The notes beneath the pieces were generated by a model. The model was not told the DNA's origin and did not search any database. It saw only the letters and a list, made by a program, of their open reading frames with translations. A stretch of DNA of 64,000 bases from Torreya grandis (taxonomy: Eukaryota; Streptophyta; Pinopsida; Cupressales; Taxaceae), in contig JARHVA010000350.1 of the NCBI GenBank assembly GCA_037957365.1, forward strand, positions 1,461,501 to 1,525,500, in the 5' to 3' direction. Positions 11,285 through 21,788 of this stretch are shown piece by piece. The translations under genes and the position numbers were made by a program. Every line of letters starts with the position of its first letter. The first letter of the stretch is position 1.

Positions 11285-13193
11285 ATGGGGGGATGAAAAG
11301 GGAGAAAGATTGTAGGAAAACAAATCTACTCTAAAGGAGGTGATGCACCAAAATAAACCAACCTTCTCACACTCACACTTAAAATTAGACAAACACATAT
11401 ATACACTTCAAACTGGAAGAAGGACCAAGCTGCAAGAAACTTGGTAGGGAGGCTTTAATGGAAAATATAGAAAATAGAGATTTACCAAAGGTGCTGTGAA
11501 ATGCACAATGTATAGTAATTTCTTCTATTTCTGCACTTCCAAATACAACTCTCCTTATCATCTATAGAAATGGCACCTTAATAGACACCAGGTATGTTGG
11601 TGTTGAACCTATGGAAGCATCAAGAAGAAATGACTAAACACAAATTAAGACTCAGACATACATAGAGATATCTAACCAGGATAAAGGTGAAAAATGCAGT
11701 TATTGATTCAGGTGAAAATTTGCCAAGGCTACACCTTACAAAATGTGGAAGATTCTTTCTCAAATGACAAGTCCCCAATATATAGAAGAAGAAAGGAGGC
11801 CTTTTGGCACCCTTTTTACAAGTGACCTATGTGCCTTATGAGCATTGGGAAGAGCAAGCCGCTCAAATCATCAATGAGCTGCGCCCTTTATCTACTTGTA
11901 AGGCCGCTTCTTCAAGGTGATTATATGATTTGTCTACTCATAAATGTGAAATGAAGAAAACTAGTTGCACTGCTAGCTATTTTCACCTCCTAACGGTCAA
12001 TTCACAGGCACTGTATCATCTATCGAAATAACTTCTTGAATCAGCACCTCCCAATGGTCAATTCACAAGCATTGTATCATCTGCTAAAATAACTTCTTAA
12101 ATCAGTTCTTTCCTTCACTACTTGGGCTATCTGCCTATTCCTACACTTGGCATCTCTCTCTTTTTTCTTTGGGATTTTGTCCTTTTCCTGCTCCTTCAGC
12201 CCTCAAGGGCAATCTTCTAGCGGGTTGCTGCATTTTTGGGCCTTTTCCATAGTTGGTGCCCTTTTAGTTCGAAAGCAAATAACTATTTCACTGTGTTAAA
12301 TTTGACATTCACGCAGTCGTCATCACTTTGAAAACCAATGGCTAATTTTCTTCCCTAAATTTGATGGCTTTCAGGACATCATTGTCCTCAGCCAAATGTC
12401 ATCGGGCCTTTCCTTTGCTTCAGACATTTTTTTTGGGCTTTTTGTTTGGGCATTTTCTCGCGGATATAAGTTTGTGAGATTTCTTACTGGGCTCCTTGGC
12501 ATGGCCTCCGTGAATTTATTCAAGGACTTTTCTTTTGTTTTAGACCTTTTTCCCATAGACAAAAAGTTTGTGGGAATTGATGCTTTGATTTTCCTGGGCC
12601 CCTTTCTTGCCTCCGAGTTTCTTCAAACTTATGTCTGAAGGAATTCCTTTAGATAAAAGTCTGAAGAATTTGTCTTCTCCTACTTTAAGCCAAAATTTTG
12701 AAACCTTACCCTCTTGAAGCTATCTTTGAAATGTCCCCTACCCTTCACAAGGTCTTCTAGACTTTGAGCTACCCTTTGGCCTTTTGGGCACACCCTTGAA
12801 CCAAGCCGTTGAACTCGCAGATTGCACTAGCGATTGAACTAGAAATGAAGAATGGAGTGGTGGATCTACAATGATGAGCTAAGGTCTAAAATTGAAGTGA
12901 TGATCTTGAAGATTGAACCGAGGCTTGAAATAGGTTTGATTTCATTAGACAAGAGCCTAAAAAGCCTTGTAAACCCCAATATTCTCTAAACTGATCCTCC
13001 TTGCACCAAAAGACTAACCAACTGAGTCCATAGAAAATGTGAAGTCTATAGGGAACTGCTGAATTCATAAAAATCATCCCTACAAAGTCCATATATTTGC
13101 ACAAGACTTTGTGCAAAATCAAAAGAAATGACCTAGAATAGTAAGGGGCAGAAGGGGACCTAATTTTGGCCTATTGGGCAAAAATGGTCAACA
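11058..13193 (-). repeat. Left (3') LTR of element D
   Basis: On the - strand it begins TGTTGACC (13193) and ends CGTCAACA (11058), the standard TG...CA form. It is 2136 bp long. It contains a TA microsatellite at about 11225-11283. Its ORFs (for example + strand 12396-12638) are also found in the other LTR but run antisense to the element, and are most simply LTR sequence. A segment of about 60 bp (near 12650-12715) is absent from the right copy. Confidence 0.92.
11225..11283. repeat. TA microsatellite in the left LTR of D
   Basis: (AT)n of about 55 bp with one G interruption. At the same place in the right LTR (19614-19646) the tract is (CA)n. Confidence 0.95.
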
Positions 13194-13446
13194 GATTAGT
13201 GACTCCCAGGGAAGCATGCCTACTATGCTTAGAGACCAGTTGCCTTGTAGTCCATTGGGCACAGAGTCAGATGGTAACTTAAGAATAGCAAAAGCTCTGA
13301 TAAATTTAGGAGCAATTACAAAGATTTACCTCCAAGGAAATGAAAACACACACAAAGCTAAGAAAACTACTAACATGTGTAGAAAGCACTTAGGGAAAGC
13401 AGGAGGAAAAAATGAGGGAAATATATACATGATAAAAAAATTGGGG
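13194..13446 (-). other. 3' internal untranslated segment of element D
   Basis: About 250 bp lie between the pol stop (13447-13449) and the 3' LTR. The LTR-proximal part matches the corresponding part of element B and contains GGGAG in the polypurine-tract position (- strand), just before TGTTGACC. Confidence 0.6.
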
Positions 13447-14700
13447 TCAGTGGTAATGATAAAGATATATCCCATTAACTGGGATATGAAATTCTTCACC
13501 ATCCAACCTGGAGAGTTGGAATGCATTATGCTGCTTGCACTGAGTGATTATGTATGGGCCACTCCATAGGGCATCAAATTTTGCATGCTTTCCAGGCTTA
13601 GCTCAGTCTTCATCCCATTTCAAGACAATGTCTCCTTTAAAGAAATCTTTTGATGAAGATTTCTTGTCAAAGTTTCTCTTTGTTTGCTGTTGGTGGCTGG
13701 TCATAGAAGCCATAGTCCAGTCCCTTGTCTCTTGGAGCTCCATCAGCTTTCAAAGCCTAACCTCCATGCTACCTCCTTCTAATTACAGCTAGTGAATAAG
13801 GTCTAATGCTGGCAATTCAAGTGAGATAGGAAGCCTAGCTTCCCTTCCATATATGAGCGTATATGGAGAATTTATGATTGCTCTCTTTTGAGTGATTTAA
13901 TCAGCCCACAGAGCTATTTTCAGCTTGGCATGCTAAGTCCTCTAATTTTCTTCCATGGCCCTCTTGATGATCCTAATCAAGTTTTTGTTGGTGGACTCAG
14001 CCAGCCCATTCCCCTATGGGTAATAGTTGGATGAAGTGCTAAGATATATACCATACCTCAGCACCCATTCACTTGTTTTGGTTCCTAGAAAATCCAAGGC
14101 ATTATCTGAGATTATGGTGGTCAGGACCCTGAATCTTATCACTAGGTCTTCATAAAACTCTAGGACCACACTTTCATTTGCCTCCTTCAGAGCAACAACC
14201 TCTACCCACCTTGTGAAATAGTCCGTGGTGGTTAGGACCCACTTGTGTCCAGCACTAGAGGGAGGATTAATCATCCCTATGAAATCCAGGCCCCACTGCA
14301 TGAATGGCTACTCCACCTGAATGGGCTGTAGAGGCATGGTAGACAACTATTGTTTCCCATCAAAAAGTGCACACTTCTAGCACTTTCTTACCAAGGCATG
14401 GGTGTCCCTAAAAAGAGTAGGCTAGAAATAGCCAGCTCTCATTATCCTTACTGCAGTAGCTCTAGGAACAAAATGACTAGATATCAGCCCATTGTGGAAC
14501 TCAGACAACACCTTGTCAACCTATTTTGAGTCTATGCATCTTAGAAGGACCCCTAAGAGATCCTTCCTAAACAATACTCCATCAACCAAGACATAAGGGA
14601 GAGACTGAAGCTTGAAGAACCTTCTTTTGGTCCCATCAAGACCCTGAGGGCACTTGCAAATGAGAAGAAAATGCCTCAGGTCCAATGTCTAATCCTTCAT
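13447..14700 (-). pseudogene. pol: Integrase of element D, broken
   Basis: On the - strand the zinc-binding region appears first (about 14590-14360): FHNGLISSHF, RIMRAGYF, then a Cys pair KCALFDGK. The core begins near 14301 with QWGLDFIG (first Asp), DYFTRWVEVVAL, IISDNALDF (second Asp) and NGLAESTNKN (Glu), so all three catalytic residues survive. The C-terminal part contains ITQKRAIINSPYTLIYGREA, then KFDALWSGPYIITQC, the GPY/F module, near 13590. The stop is near 13447. There are several in-frame stops, many at expected Trp or Gln positions. No chromodomain was seen. Confidence 0.88.
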
Positions 14701-14749
14701 GACAGTTGGTTCTTCTGCTATGGCTGCATCGTGAATTAGTAAGCTACCT

Positions 14750-15250
14750 TCCCTTTTCTACTTGAAGTCTATAGCAAGGTGTTCACATAGGCCTCTTCCC
14801 CTCACCAACTTGGTGATCTTGATGTCTACGTCATACTCCATCACCTTGGTGATCCACCCCACTCTCTTCTCATTTAGGTCTCAATTGGTCAAGAAATCCT
14901 TGATGCCAGGATGTGGAACCATGAGGTGAATCATAATATTGGACAACATATGCCTGAATTTCTTCAGGATCCACACTACTGCTAGGACTTGCTTCTCTAC
15001 ATACGTGTATCTGACTTCAAAATACTCTAACCCTTGGCTAAAAAATTCAAGTGGTTACTCGAGGTTATCACCATTTGCTTGGGTAAGCATGGTGGAGATT
15101 ACCTCTTCATTGCCAAAAGTGTAGAGGTTGAAGTCTTTGTTGAAGTTGGGGCTGATCAAAGTAGGAGCCTGAGTTATGGCCTGCTTGATGGCTTCAAAGC
15201 TATCCTTCCTTTATGTTTTCCACTTGGACTCCTCACCCTTCTTGAGCATT
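14750..15250 (-). pseudogene. pol: RT-linked gypsy RNase H of element D, broken
   Basis: Directly after RT on the - strand come APTLISPNFNKDFNLYTF, then FFSQGLEYFEVRYTYVEK, VLAVVWILKKFRHML, and finally ITKVMEYDVDIKITKLVRG, the conserved end of this domain. The YTYVEK glutamate is kept, while the first catalytic Asp position reads differently (LYTFGN). Integrase follows without another RNase H in between. Confidence 0.75.
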
Positions 15251-16292
15251 GAAGTCAATGGCTTGACTATCTCTGTGAAATTTAGAATGAATCTCCAAAT
15301 GAAGTTTATCCTAACAAAGAAGCTATGTAGGCCTTTCTTGTGCTTAGGTAGGGACATCTCCAAGATAGAACAAACTCTCTCAGGGTCAATGGATAAGACC
15401 TCCTTAGACACGATGTGGCCAAGGAGTTTCCCCTTGTGAACAACAAACATGCATTTCTTTGGGTTAAGAGAGATGCCAAACTCCCTACACCTTTCAAAAA
15501 TCTGCTTGAGATGTTTCATGTGTTGGCTCGCTTCCTTGGAGAATACCATCACATCATCGAGGTATACCAACACATTGTTGTTTATCAAGCCTTGAAAGGC
15601 CATGTCCATGGTTCGCTAAAAGGTAGCACCAGCATTAGATAGCTCGAATGGCATCTTCTTGTAGGCAAACATTCCCCCTTTAGTAGTGAAGGCTATTTTT
15701 TGTTGGTCATAGCCTTACACCAAAATCTGATTATATCTTGAATATCCACTAGGAGGGAGAAACACTCACTACCTGTTACCTTCTAAAGGATCTGCTCCAT
15801 GCTCAGGAAGGGATAATGGTCTCTTAAAGAGACTTTATTAAGGTCTCTGAAATTGACACATAGCCTGATCTCCCCATTCTTCTTTCAAGCAAGAACAAGA
15901 TTGGCCAGCTAGGAGGAATGTTTGATTGGAAATATAATCCCAGACTCAATCAATTTGGCCAATTCCTTTTACATGAGAGGTTCAATCATTGAGTTGATAG
16001 GTCTCTACTTTTGCATGATTGGCTTGGCACCTTCTTCTAATTTGATGGTGTGCTGGGCAAGTCTTGGGTCAAACCCCTTCAAATCATTGTAATCCCAAGC
16101 AAAAACATCTGCAAACTCTTGACACAACAAAATGAAAGTCTGCCTTTCTTGAACTATGTAGACTTTTCCAAGTGTGAGCAGCTTATCCTTAAAGATCTCA
16201 ACCTTCTCGTAATTCTCATCCTTAATTGTGATGGATGCCTTATCGCTTCTCAATTGGTCATCTCCATTGAAGATACTCTCAAGAGTGACCAA
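15211..16292 (-). pseudogene. pol: Reverse transcriptase of element D, broken
   Basis: On the - strand the domain opens with FADVFAWDYNDLKGFDP and HTIKLEEGAKPI (about 16110-16010). It continues with KKNGEIRLCVNFRDLNK (about 15870) and DHYPFLSMEQILQK, then a damaged stretch. The catalytic YLDD box is at 15553-15564, followed by ISLNPKKCMFVV and LLGHIVSKEVLSIDPERV and the thumb region. The DNA polymerase box is intact, but stops and a frameshift (about 15620-15720) break the protein. Confidence 0.9.
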
Positions 16293-16479
16293 ACCTTTAG
16301 GGAGCTTATTGTTCTTTAATTGAACAATCTGGTTGTTGTATTGTTGTTGCAGCTTTACCTAGTTCTTTTTTGTGAACTCAACTTCTTCTTACAGGAAGAA
16401 TACTATTTGATGGTAATTTTCAAAGACCTACCAATTTGTAATGTTATGAGGGATAAAGGGATAAACTTCCACCTTCAAA

Positions 16480-16915
16480 TAACATGAATTGTAGTCTCAG
16501 CTTATCTCCCTGGAAGCATCAAACTGAGCACCAATTGCTGATAACTTATTTGCTTGTTTATTCTACTCTTTAGGAATGGAGGTGATATTGAAAGTGAGGA
16601 AATCTTCTACCAAATCCTAGACCCTATGCTTGTAAGACTTTATCAAGAAATTTTTTGTCAAATTCTAGCCTTTGACCTAATTTACAATCAGCTCACTGTC
16701 TCCCAAAACTTGTAACTCCTTGATCCCTCTTTTCCTTGCCAATTCCAAACCATGGATAAGGGACTCATATTCTACAACATTGCTTGTGCAAGAAAATTGG
16801 AAATAGAAAGCTAAAAAGTTTATCTCCTTTAAGGGGGAGACTAACATCGCTCCACCACCAGCTCCTAACCTACTTCTAGAACCATCAAAATATAGCTGCC
16901 ATAGACCTTTGGTAT
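16480..16915 (-). pseudogene. pol: Second (archaeal-type) RNase H of element D, located between protease and RT
   Basis: The - strand reads LYFDGSRSRLGAGGGAML (catalytic Asp near 16885), then SNVVEYESLIHGLELARK (Glu near 16770), then QVLGDSELIVN (Asp near 16700). It ends NKQANKLSAIGA, where related domains have NxxAD, so the fourth catalytic Asp appears replaced by Asn. This motif pattern (DG, E, D and a terminal NxxADxLS) is that of the additional RNase H known in plant Tat elements. Here it lies upstream of RT; the commonly described Tat order has it after the RT-linked RNase H. Stops occur after QVLGDSELIVN. Confidence 0.82.
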
Positions 16916-17600
16916 GAAGGTACCCTCTTCATGCATGTAGTAGACTCCAAGGCCTGCCTCCTCTATGAACTTGTAAGGGTCATGCTTGAAGTTATCACTT
17001 CCCCACTCATCCAAGAGTAGGTTTGCAACTCCTTTAAGAGCAAAGGATGGAGATTGGTCTATCTGGGACTCTTCTGGGTTGATAATGGTGTAGCTAACAT
17101 TCATTGCCTTATGCAAATATGGTTCTAGATGGTCCTTGTAGAGTGGCTCAGATTAGATCTTTACCTTGGTCCCATACTTGGTTCTAAAAACTAGATAGGA
17201 CCAATTCACTGCTAGATAGCCACCTATCTTTGATGTGAAGTCCCTGGATAAGTAAATTGCAAAATAAGGAGGAACATCTGCCACTACTATATCATGGGGA
17301 ATTGAGAAGGTTGGGAAAGCATGTAATGTCAAGCTTAAACCCTTCATTATCCCAACTATTTTTGTAGGTGTCCCATCCAACTATAGGACTCCCTTATTCA
17401 TCTCTTCATATTTCAGTCCCATCTTGTCAGCTATACACTTGGACATTACTTAGGTACTATCCCCACTATCAATGATGCAGTTATGCACCAAGAAATCCCA
17501 TATAACCAAGGACACATAAAAAGGGGGAATTTTCTCTTCTTTCTTGACCTGGCCTGAAGTGGAAGGCTATCCATTCATCATCAAGACATTATTAGTGCTC
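16916..17600 (-). pseudogene. pol: Aspartic protease region of element D, broken
   Basis: The - strand contains FLVHNCIIDSGDST with the retropepsin DSG motif (about 17466-17478). It continues through LDGTPTKIVGIMKG, the hydrophobic segment PHDIVVADVPPYFAIYLSRDF, and a linker (17116-16916) into the RNase H domain. One active-site DSG is expected per subunit because the enzyme works as a dimer. Premature stops flank the DSG. Confidence 0.72.
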
Positions 17601-19295
17601 ACTGGGATAGCTTATCAGTCCATCTCATGCAATTCCCTTTGTAGCATGTCCTTTTGCCCTGGTAGAGACAATGAATCCCATAAGGAGATGTTCATATGTA
17701 GCTTCTTCATCTAGTCCACCACATTGAATTGAGGACTGCCTCCCTTCAAGCTTTCATTGGGGCTAATTCTAACCTAAGGTGCAGGCTGAGGGGTTGAAGG
17801 TACAAATGGTGATCAGAAGGTTGGGACCTTTGATTTGAATGTGATGGAGAAGGTGCTACTACCATTTGGGTAGTAGCCTGGGCTTCTCCCATTGCTTTCC
17901 TCTTAAATCTTGTGTTGGCTGCAACACAGTTAGCCTGATTGTCTATAGCACCTACATAATTGATTGCATAAAACTCACCTTTCAGGTGGTTCATAAGAGT
18001 AGAATCAAGCTGACTCTAACTACTGCTTGTGCTGGGTTACATTGGATCTTTGAAGACCTGGGAATGAGTGGCTGTCTGATTGTCTGCATTTGGGTAAGAA
18101 CCCATCATCTCATTTTTATAAATAGCTTATTCTTGACCATATCCCATGGTTGAACATCTTGGTTGTTCTTGTACCAGGTTGTTCTAAATGGGCACCATGA
18201 CCTTAGATGATGAATGGGGGCCTAGGTTGTAACCTTGAAATGGTCTGGTCTGAGTAAGCTGATCCTATCCTTGATTGTAGTTTTGGAAAGGGGGTTTAGG
18301 GGCTTGACCATAATGCTGGTTCCCTGATTCAGTCTGTTGCTTTGAGCTTGTTGCCTTTTAAGATCTACAAGTTTGTTTGACATGCTCTACAATAGACTCT
18401 TAACTTCATGAAGCTCATTGGATGGAACAATAACTAGTTTCTCTATGCTCGGTAGAGAAGCTAATGTGGGAGCAATGGCCTGAATTGGAGGTAGCATTTC
18501 TAGGAAAAGTGGCATGTGAGGTCTAGGGGCTATTTTCCTAGCCTATACTAAGCAATTTTTAGCTGCTATGGCTACGTCATAAGCAACAGGCAGTATATGC
18601 CCTCCCATGGATTATATCATCACAACAATATCACTGTTTAATGCTCTTAAATAATACAAGAAAGCATAGCTAGCAGTCAGTCTTACCAGAATGGGGATTC
18701 TATCCCAAGTCTTCTGAAATCACGTGTTGAAATCCTACATATATTCATGTGGGGCTCTTTTTATGGTCGTCAGCTGCTTAGCAAGTGAGAGGTCATCACT
18801 CTTTTCCCCAAAATAGTCTGTCAACTGAGTACCCAATTCATTCTAGGAATGAATTGAATTTATAGGCAAGGTCTCATACCAGTCAAGAGCCTTGTTCTTG
18901 AGAGACAATGCTAACAATCTAATGGCAATATTTTCCTCCATGACATTGTGAATATTATAGAGGTTAGTGATATTCCTAATGTGCTCGATGACTGTAATGG
19001 GCCCCTATTCATCAAAAAAAGGCACATTTTTGAGCGCTACTCTTAGAATTGGGTCATATTGTGGGAGATTTAGGGGGCTCTGACCATGGAAAGCTACAAA
19101 GGGTAATCCCATAGCTGGGATGGGATGTAACTGGGGCTCTATGGCATAATTGCCCCTTATAATAGGTCTAGGAGGGTGGCTTGTTGAATAAGGATGGTTC
19201 TTCTCAAACCTCAGTCTTTTTGCTGAGTTCAAAGGCAACTCAACAAAATTGAATGGGACACCCTTAGAAGTAGACCGTGTGGTGACTTTAGGCAT
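17601..19295 (-). pseudogene. gag: Gag of element D, broken
   Basis: A likely start is the ATG at 19295 (MPKVTTRSTSKG), about 130 bp downstream of the primer site. The retrotransposon-gag core is clear: VIEHIRNITNLYNIHNVMEE, then RLLALSLKNKALDWYETLP (about 18980-18870), then ELGTQLTDYFGEK. The C-terminal half (18400-17750) is Ser/Pro/Gln-rich. No CCHC zinc knuckle was seen. There are many in-frame stops. Confidence 0.8.
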
Positions 19296-19425
19296 AGGAA
19301 GTTAAAATTGGTCTTTGATTGAAAAACTAAAAATCTTACCAATGGAGTCGTGAGATGCCAAAAATATTTGATTTGCTGTAACAGGACCATCATCAATCCT
19401 AAAACCTTACTAAGTATAATACTAA

Positions 19426-19447
19426 GTCCCATCGGGTGTGCCAAAAC
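19426..19447 (-). other. Primer-binding site of element D
   Basis: Immediately inside the right LTR the - strand reads TTTTGGCACACCCGATGGGA. A PBS begins TGG to pair with the tRNA CCA end. I do not assign the tRNA. The same block with one substitution and a short indel occurs at 21767-21788 in element B. Confidence 0.7.
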
Positions 19448-21446
19448 TATTGATGTAGAAGATTGCACCCTTGGCAGGAGGCTGAGCTCCTGCCTTCTAA
19501 ACATAATGATGAAAACTCCCCTCTCACTTGTGGGATCGACAAAGCTGGAGGGGAGAGTCTCTAGGTAAGGGTTAGCTCCCTTTGATGCATCTGATTTGTT
19601 CCAGTAAGTGATAACACACACACACAGACACACACACACACACACATAATGGGGGGGATGAAAAGGGAGAAATATTGTATGAAAACAAATCTAATCTAAA
19701 GGAGGTGATGCACCAAAATAAACTGACCTTCTCACACTCACACTTAAAATTAGACAAACACATACATACACTTCAAACTAGCAGAAGGACCAAGTTGCAA
19801 GAAACTTGGCAAGGAGGCTTTAATGGAAAATATAGAAAATAGAGATTCACCAAAGGTGCTGTGAAATGCACACTGTATAGTAATTTCTTCTATTTCTACA
19901 CTTCCAAATACAGCTCTCCTTATCAGCTATAAAAATGGCACCTTAATAGACACCAGGTATGTTGGTGTTGAACCTGTGGAAGCATCAAGAAGCAATGACT
20001 AAACACAAATTAACACTCAGACATACATAGAGATATCTAACTAGGATAGAGGTAAAAAATGCATTTATTGATTTAGGTGAAAATTTGCTAGGGCTACACC
20101 TTACAAAATGTGGAAGATTCTTTCTCAAATGACAAGTCCCCAATATATAGAAGAAGAAAGGAGGCCTTTTGGTGCCCTTTTTACAAGTGACCCATGTGCC
20201 TTATGAGCATTGGGAAGAGCAAGCTGCTCAAATCATTAATGAGCTGCACCCTTTGTCTACTTGTAAGGCTGCTTCTTCAAGGTGATTACATGATTTGTCT
20301 ACTCATAAATGTGAAATGAAGAAAACCAGTTACACTACTATCTATTTGCACCTCATAATGGTCAATTTGCAAGCACTATATCATCTACCAAAATAACTTC
20401 TTGAATCGGTGCTTTCCTTCACTACTTGGGCTATCTGCCTGTTCCTACACTTGGCATCTCTCTCTTTATTCTCAAGGATTTTGTCCTTTTCTTGCTCCTT
20501 CAACCCTTAGGGGCAATCTTTTAGCAGGTCACTGCATTTTTGGGCCTTTTCCATAGTTGGCACCCTTTTAGTTTGAAAGCAAATGGCTATTTCACTATGT
20601 TAAATTTGACATTCACGTGGCCGTCATCACTTTGAAAACCAACAGCTAATTCACTTCCTTAAATTTGATATCTTTTAGGACATCATCGTCCTTAGCAAAA
20701 TGTCATCGGGCCTTTCCTTTGCTTCAAACATTTTTTTTTGGGATTTCTGGTTGGGCATTTTCTCGTGAACAAAAGTTTGCGAGAATTCTTATCAAGCTCC
20801 TTGGCATGGCCTCCCCGAATTTCTTTGGGCCCTTTTCTTTTGTTTTAGACCTTTTACCCATGGACAAAAAGTCTATGGGAATTGATGCTTTGATTTTCCT
20901 GGGCCCCTTTCTTGCCTCTGAATTTATTTGGACTTTTGTTTGAAGGAATTCCTTCAGACAAAAGTTTTTGCGGCTATCTTTGAAATGTCCCCTACCCTTC
21001 ACAAGGGCTTCTAAACTTTGAGCTACCCTTTGGCCTTTTGGGCACACCCTTGAACCAAGCCGTTGAACCCGCAAATTGCACTAGCGATTGAACCAAAAAT
21101 GAAGAATGGAGCAGTGGATCTGCAGTGATGAGCTAAGGCTTGAAATTGAAGTGATGATCTTGAAGATTGAACTGAGGCTTGAAATAAGGCCGATTTCATC
21201 AGACAAGAGCTTGAAAATCCTTATAAAACCTAGCATTCTCTGAATTGATCCTCCTTGCACCAAAAGACTAACCAATTGAGTCTATAGAAATGTGAAGTTT
21301 GTATGGAATTGCTAAATCTGTAGAAATCATCCCTATAGAGTCCGTAGATTCACACAGGGCTTTGTGCAAAATAAAAAAAAATGGTCTATAATAGCAAGGG
21401 GTAGAAGGGGACTAAATTTTGGCTTGTTGGGTAAAAATGGTCAATA
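19448..21446 (-). repeat. Right (5') LTR of element D
   Basis: A direct repeat of 11058-13193, 1999 bp long. Its terminal dinucleotides have mutated (TATTGATG on the left, GGTCAATA on the right, read on the + strand). The first 110 bp show about 15 differences from the other copy. It lacks about 60 bp near 20968 that are present in the left copy and has CA instead of TA microsatellite sequence. Confidence 0.92.
19614..19646. repeat. CA microsatellite in the right LTR of D
   Basis: (CA)n with one G interruption, at the position occupied by (TA)n in the left LTR. Confidence 0.95.
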
Positions 21447-21451
21447 GATGG
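21447..21451. repeat. Target-site duplication of element D, right copy (GATGG)
   Basis: Exact match to 11053-11057, directly outside the right LTR. Confidence 0.9.
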
Positions 21452-21766
21452 GATGATACACTTCATTTTGGATATGGTACACTTCATGATATGGATGGTT
21501 AAAAACTTGTTCTTGTTGATAAGGAATGGCACAAGCTGGAAATGTCTCACTAACTTATGTAAAAAAAAACTCAACACCAAGGTTAGCCATGTAACTGCAT
21601 TAGGAATAAAAAAACACAAATAATTATCATCAATAATATTAAAATGGATACTTGATACTTAACCAACTGATGTAACTTTAGAGTTTCCATTAATGCTTAG
21701 ATAGATGCCTCCAAAGGCTGATTGTTGAAAGACAACATTAAAAATCCTTCAACCTTTTGGACTAAG
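21452..21766 (-). pseudogene. N-terminal part of the Tyr-rich ORF and 5' leader of element B
   Basis: On the - strand, 21545-21452 reads PACAIPYQQEQVF followed by HPYHEVYHIQNEVYH. Joined conceptually at the target duplication, this stays in frame with the Tyr-rich stretch left of element D. A separate LTR-proximal part (21660-21766) seems to be leader. The start codon cannot be fixed. Confidence 0.45.
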
Positions 21767-21788
21767 AATCCCATCAGGTGTGCCAAAA
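21767..21788 (-). other. Primer-binding site of element B
   Basis: The - strand reads TTTTTGGCACACCTGATGGG next to the right LTR. It is nearly identical to the element D site (19426-19447), which implies use of the same tRNA primer. Confidence 0.65.

Larger units (their letters stand above)
11058..21446 (-). mobile_element. Element D: complete, decayed Ty3/gypsy retrotransposon with an RNase H between protease and RT
   Basis: D has two LTRs (11058-13193 and 19448-21446), an exact 5-bp target duplication, a primer-binding site next to the right LTR, gag, and a pol region in the - strand order PR, RNase H, RT, RNase H, INT. Total length is 10.4 kb. The first 165 bp of the two LTRs differ at about 19 positions by eye (roughly 11%), mostly transitions, so the insertion is old. 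It lies inside the internal region of element B. Sequence similarity and domain set place it in the plant Tat-like gypsy group. Pol is full of stops, so this copy is dead. Confidence 0.9.

Noticed and set aside
12396..12638. An 80-codon + strand ORF in the left D LTR, with a similar ORF at 20665-20943 in the right LTR
   Set aside because: Conserved only because the LTRs are copies of each other; it runs antisense to the element and has no recognisable domain.
19229..19763. Cys/Val-rich ORFs on the - strand over the CA microsatellite
   Set aside because: Simple translation of (TG)n; not a protein.
20724..21074. 116-codon basic ORF on the - strand in the right D LTR
   Set aside because: The left copy is interrupted by a different end and a ~60-bp indel, and no family resemblance was found; most likely LTR sequence.
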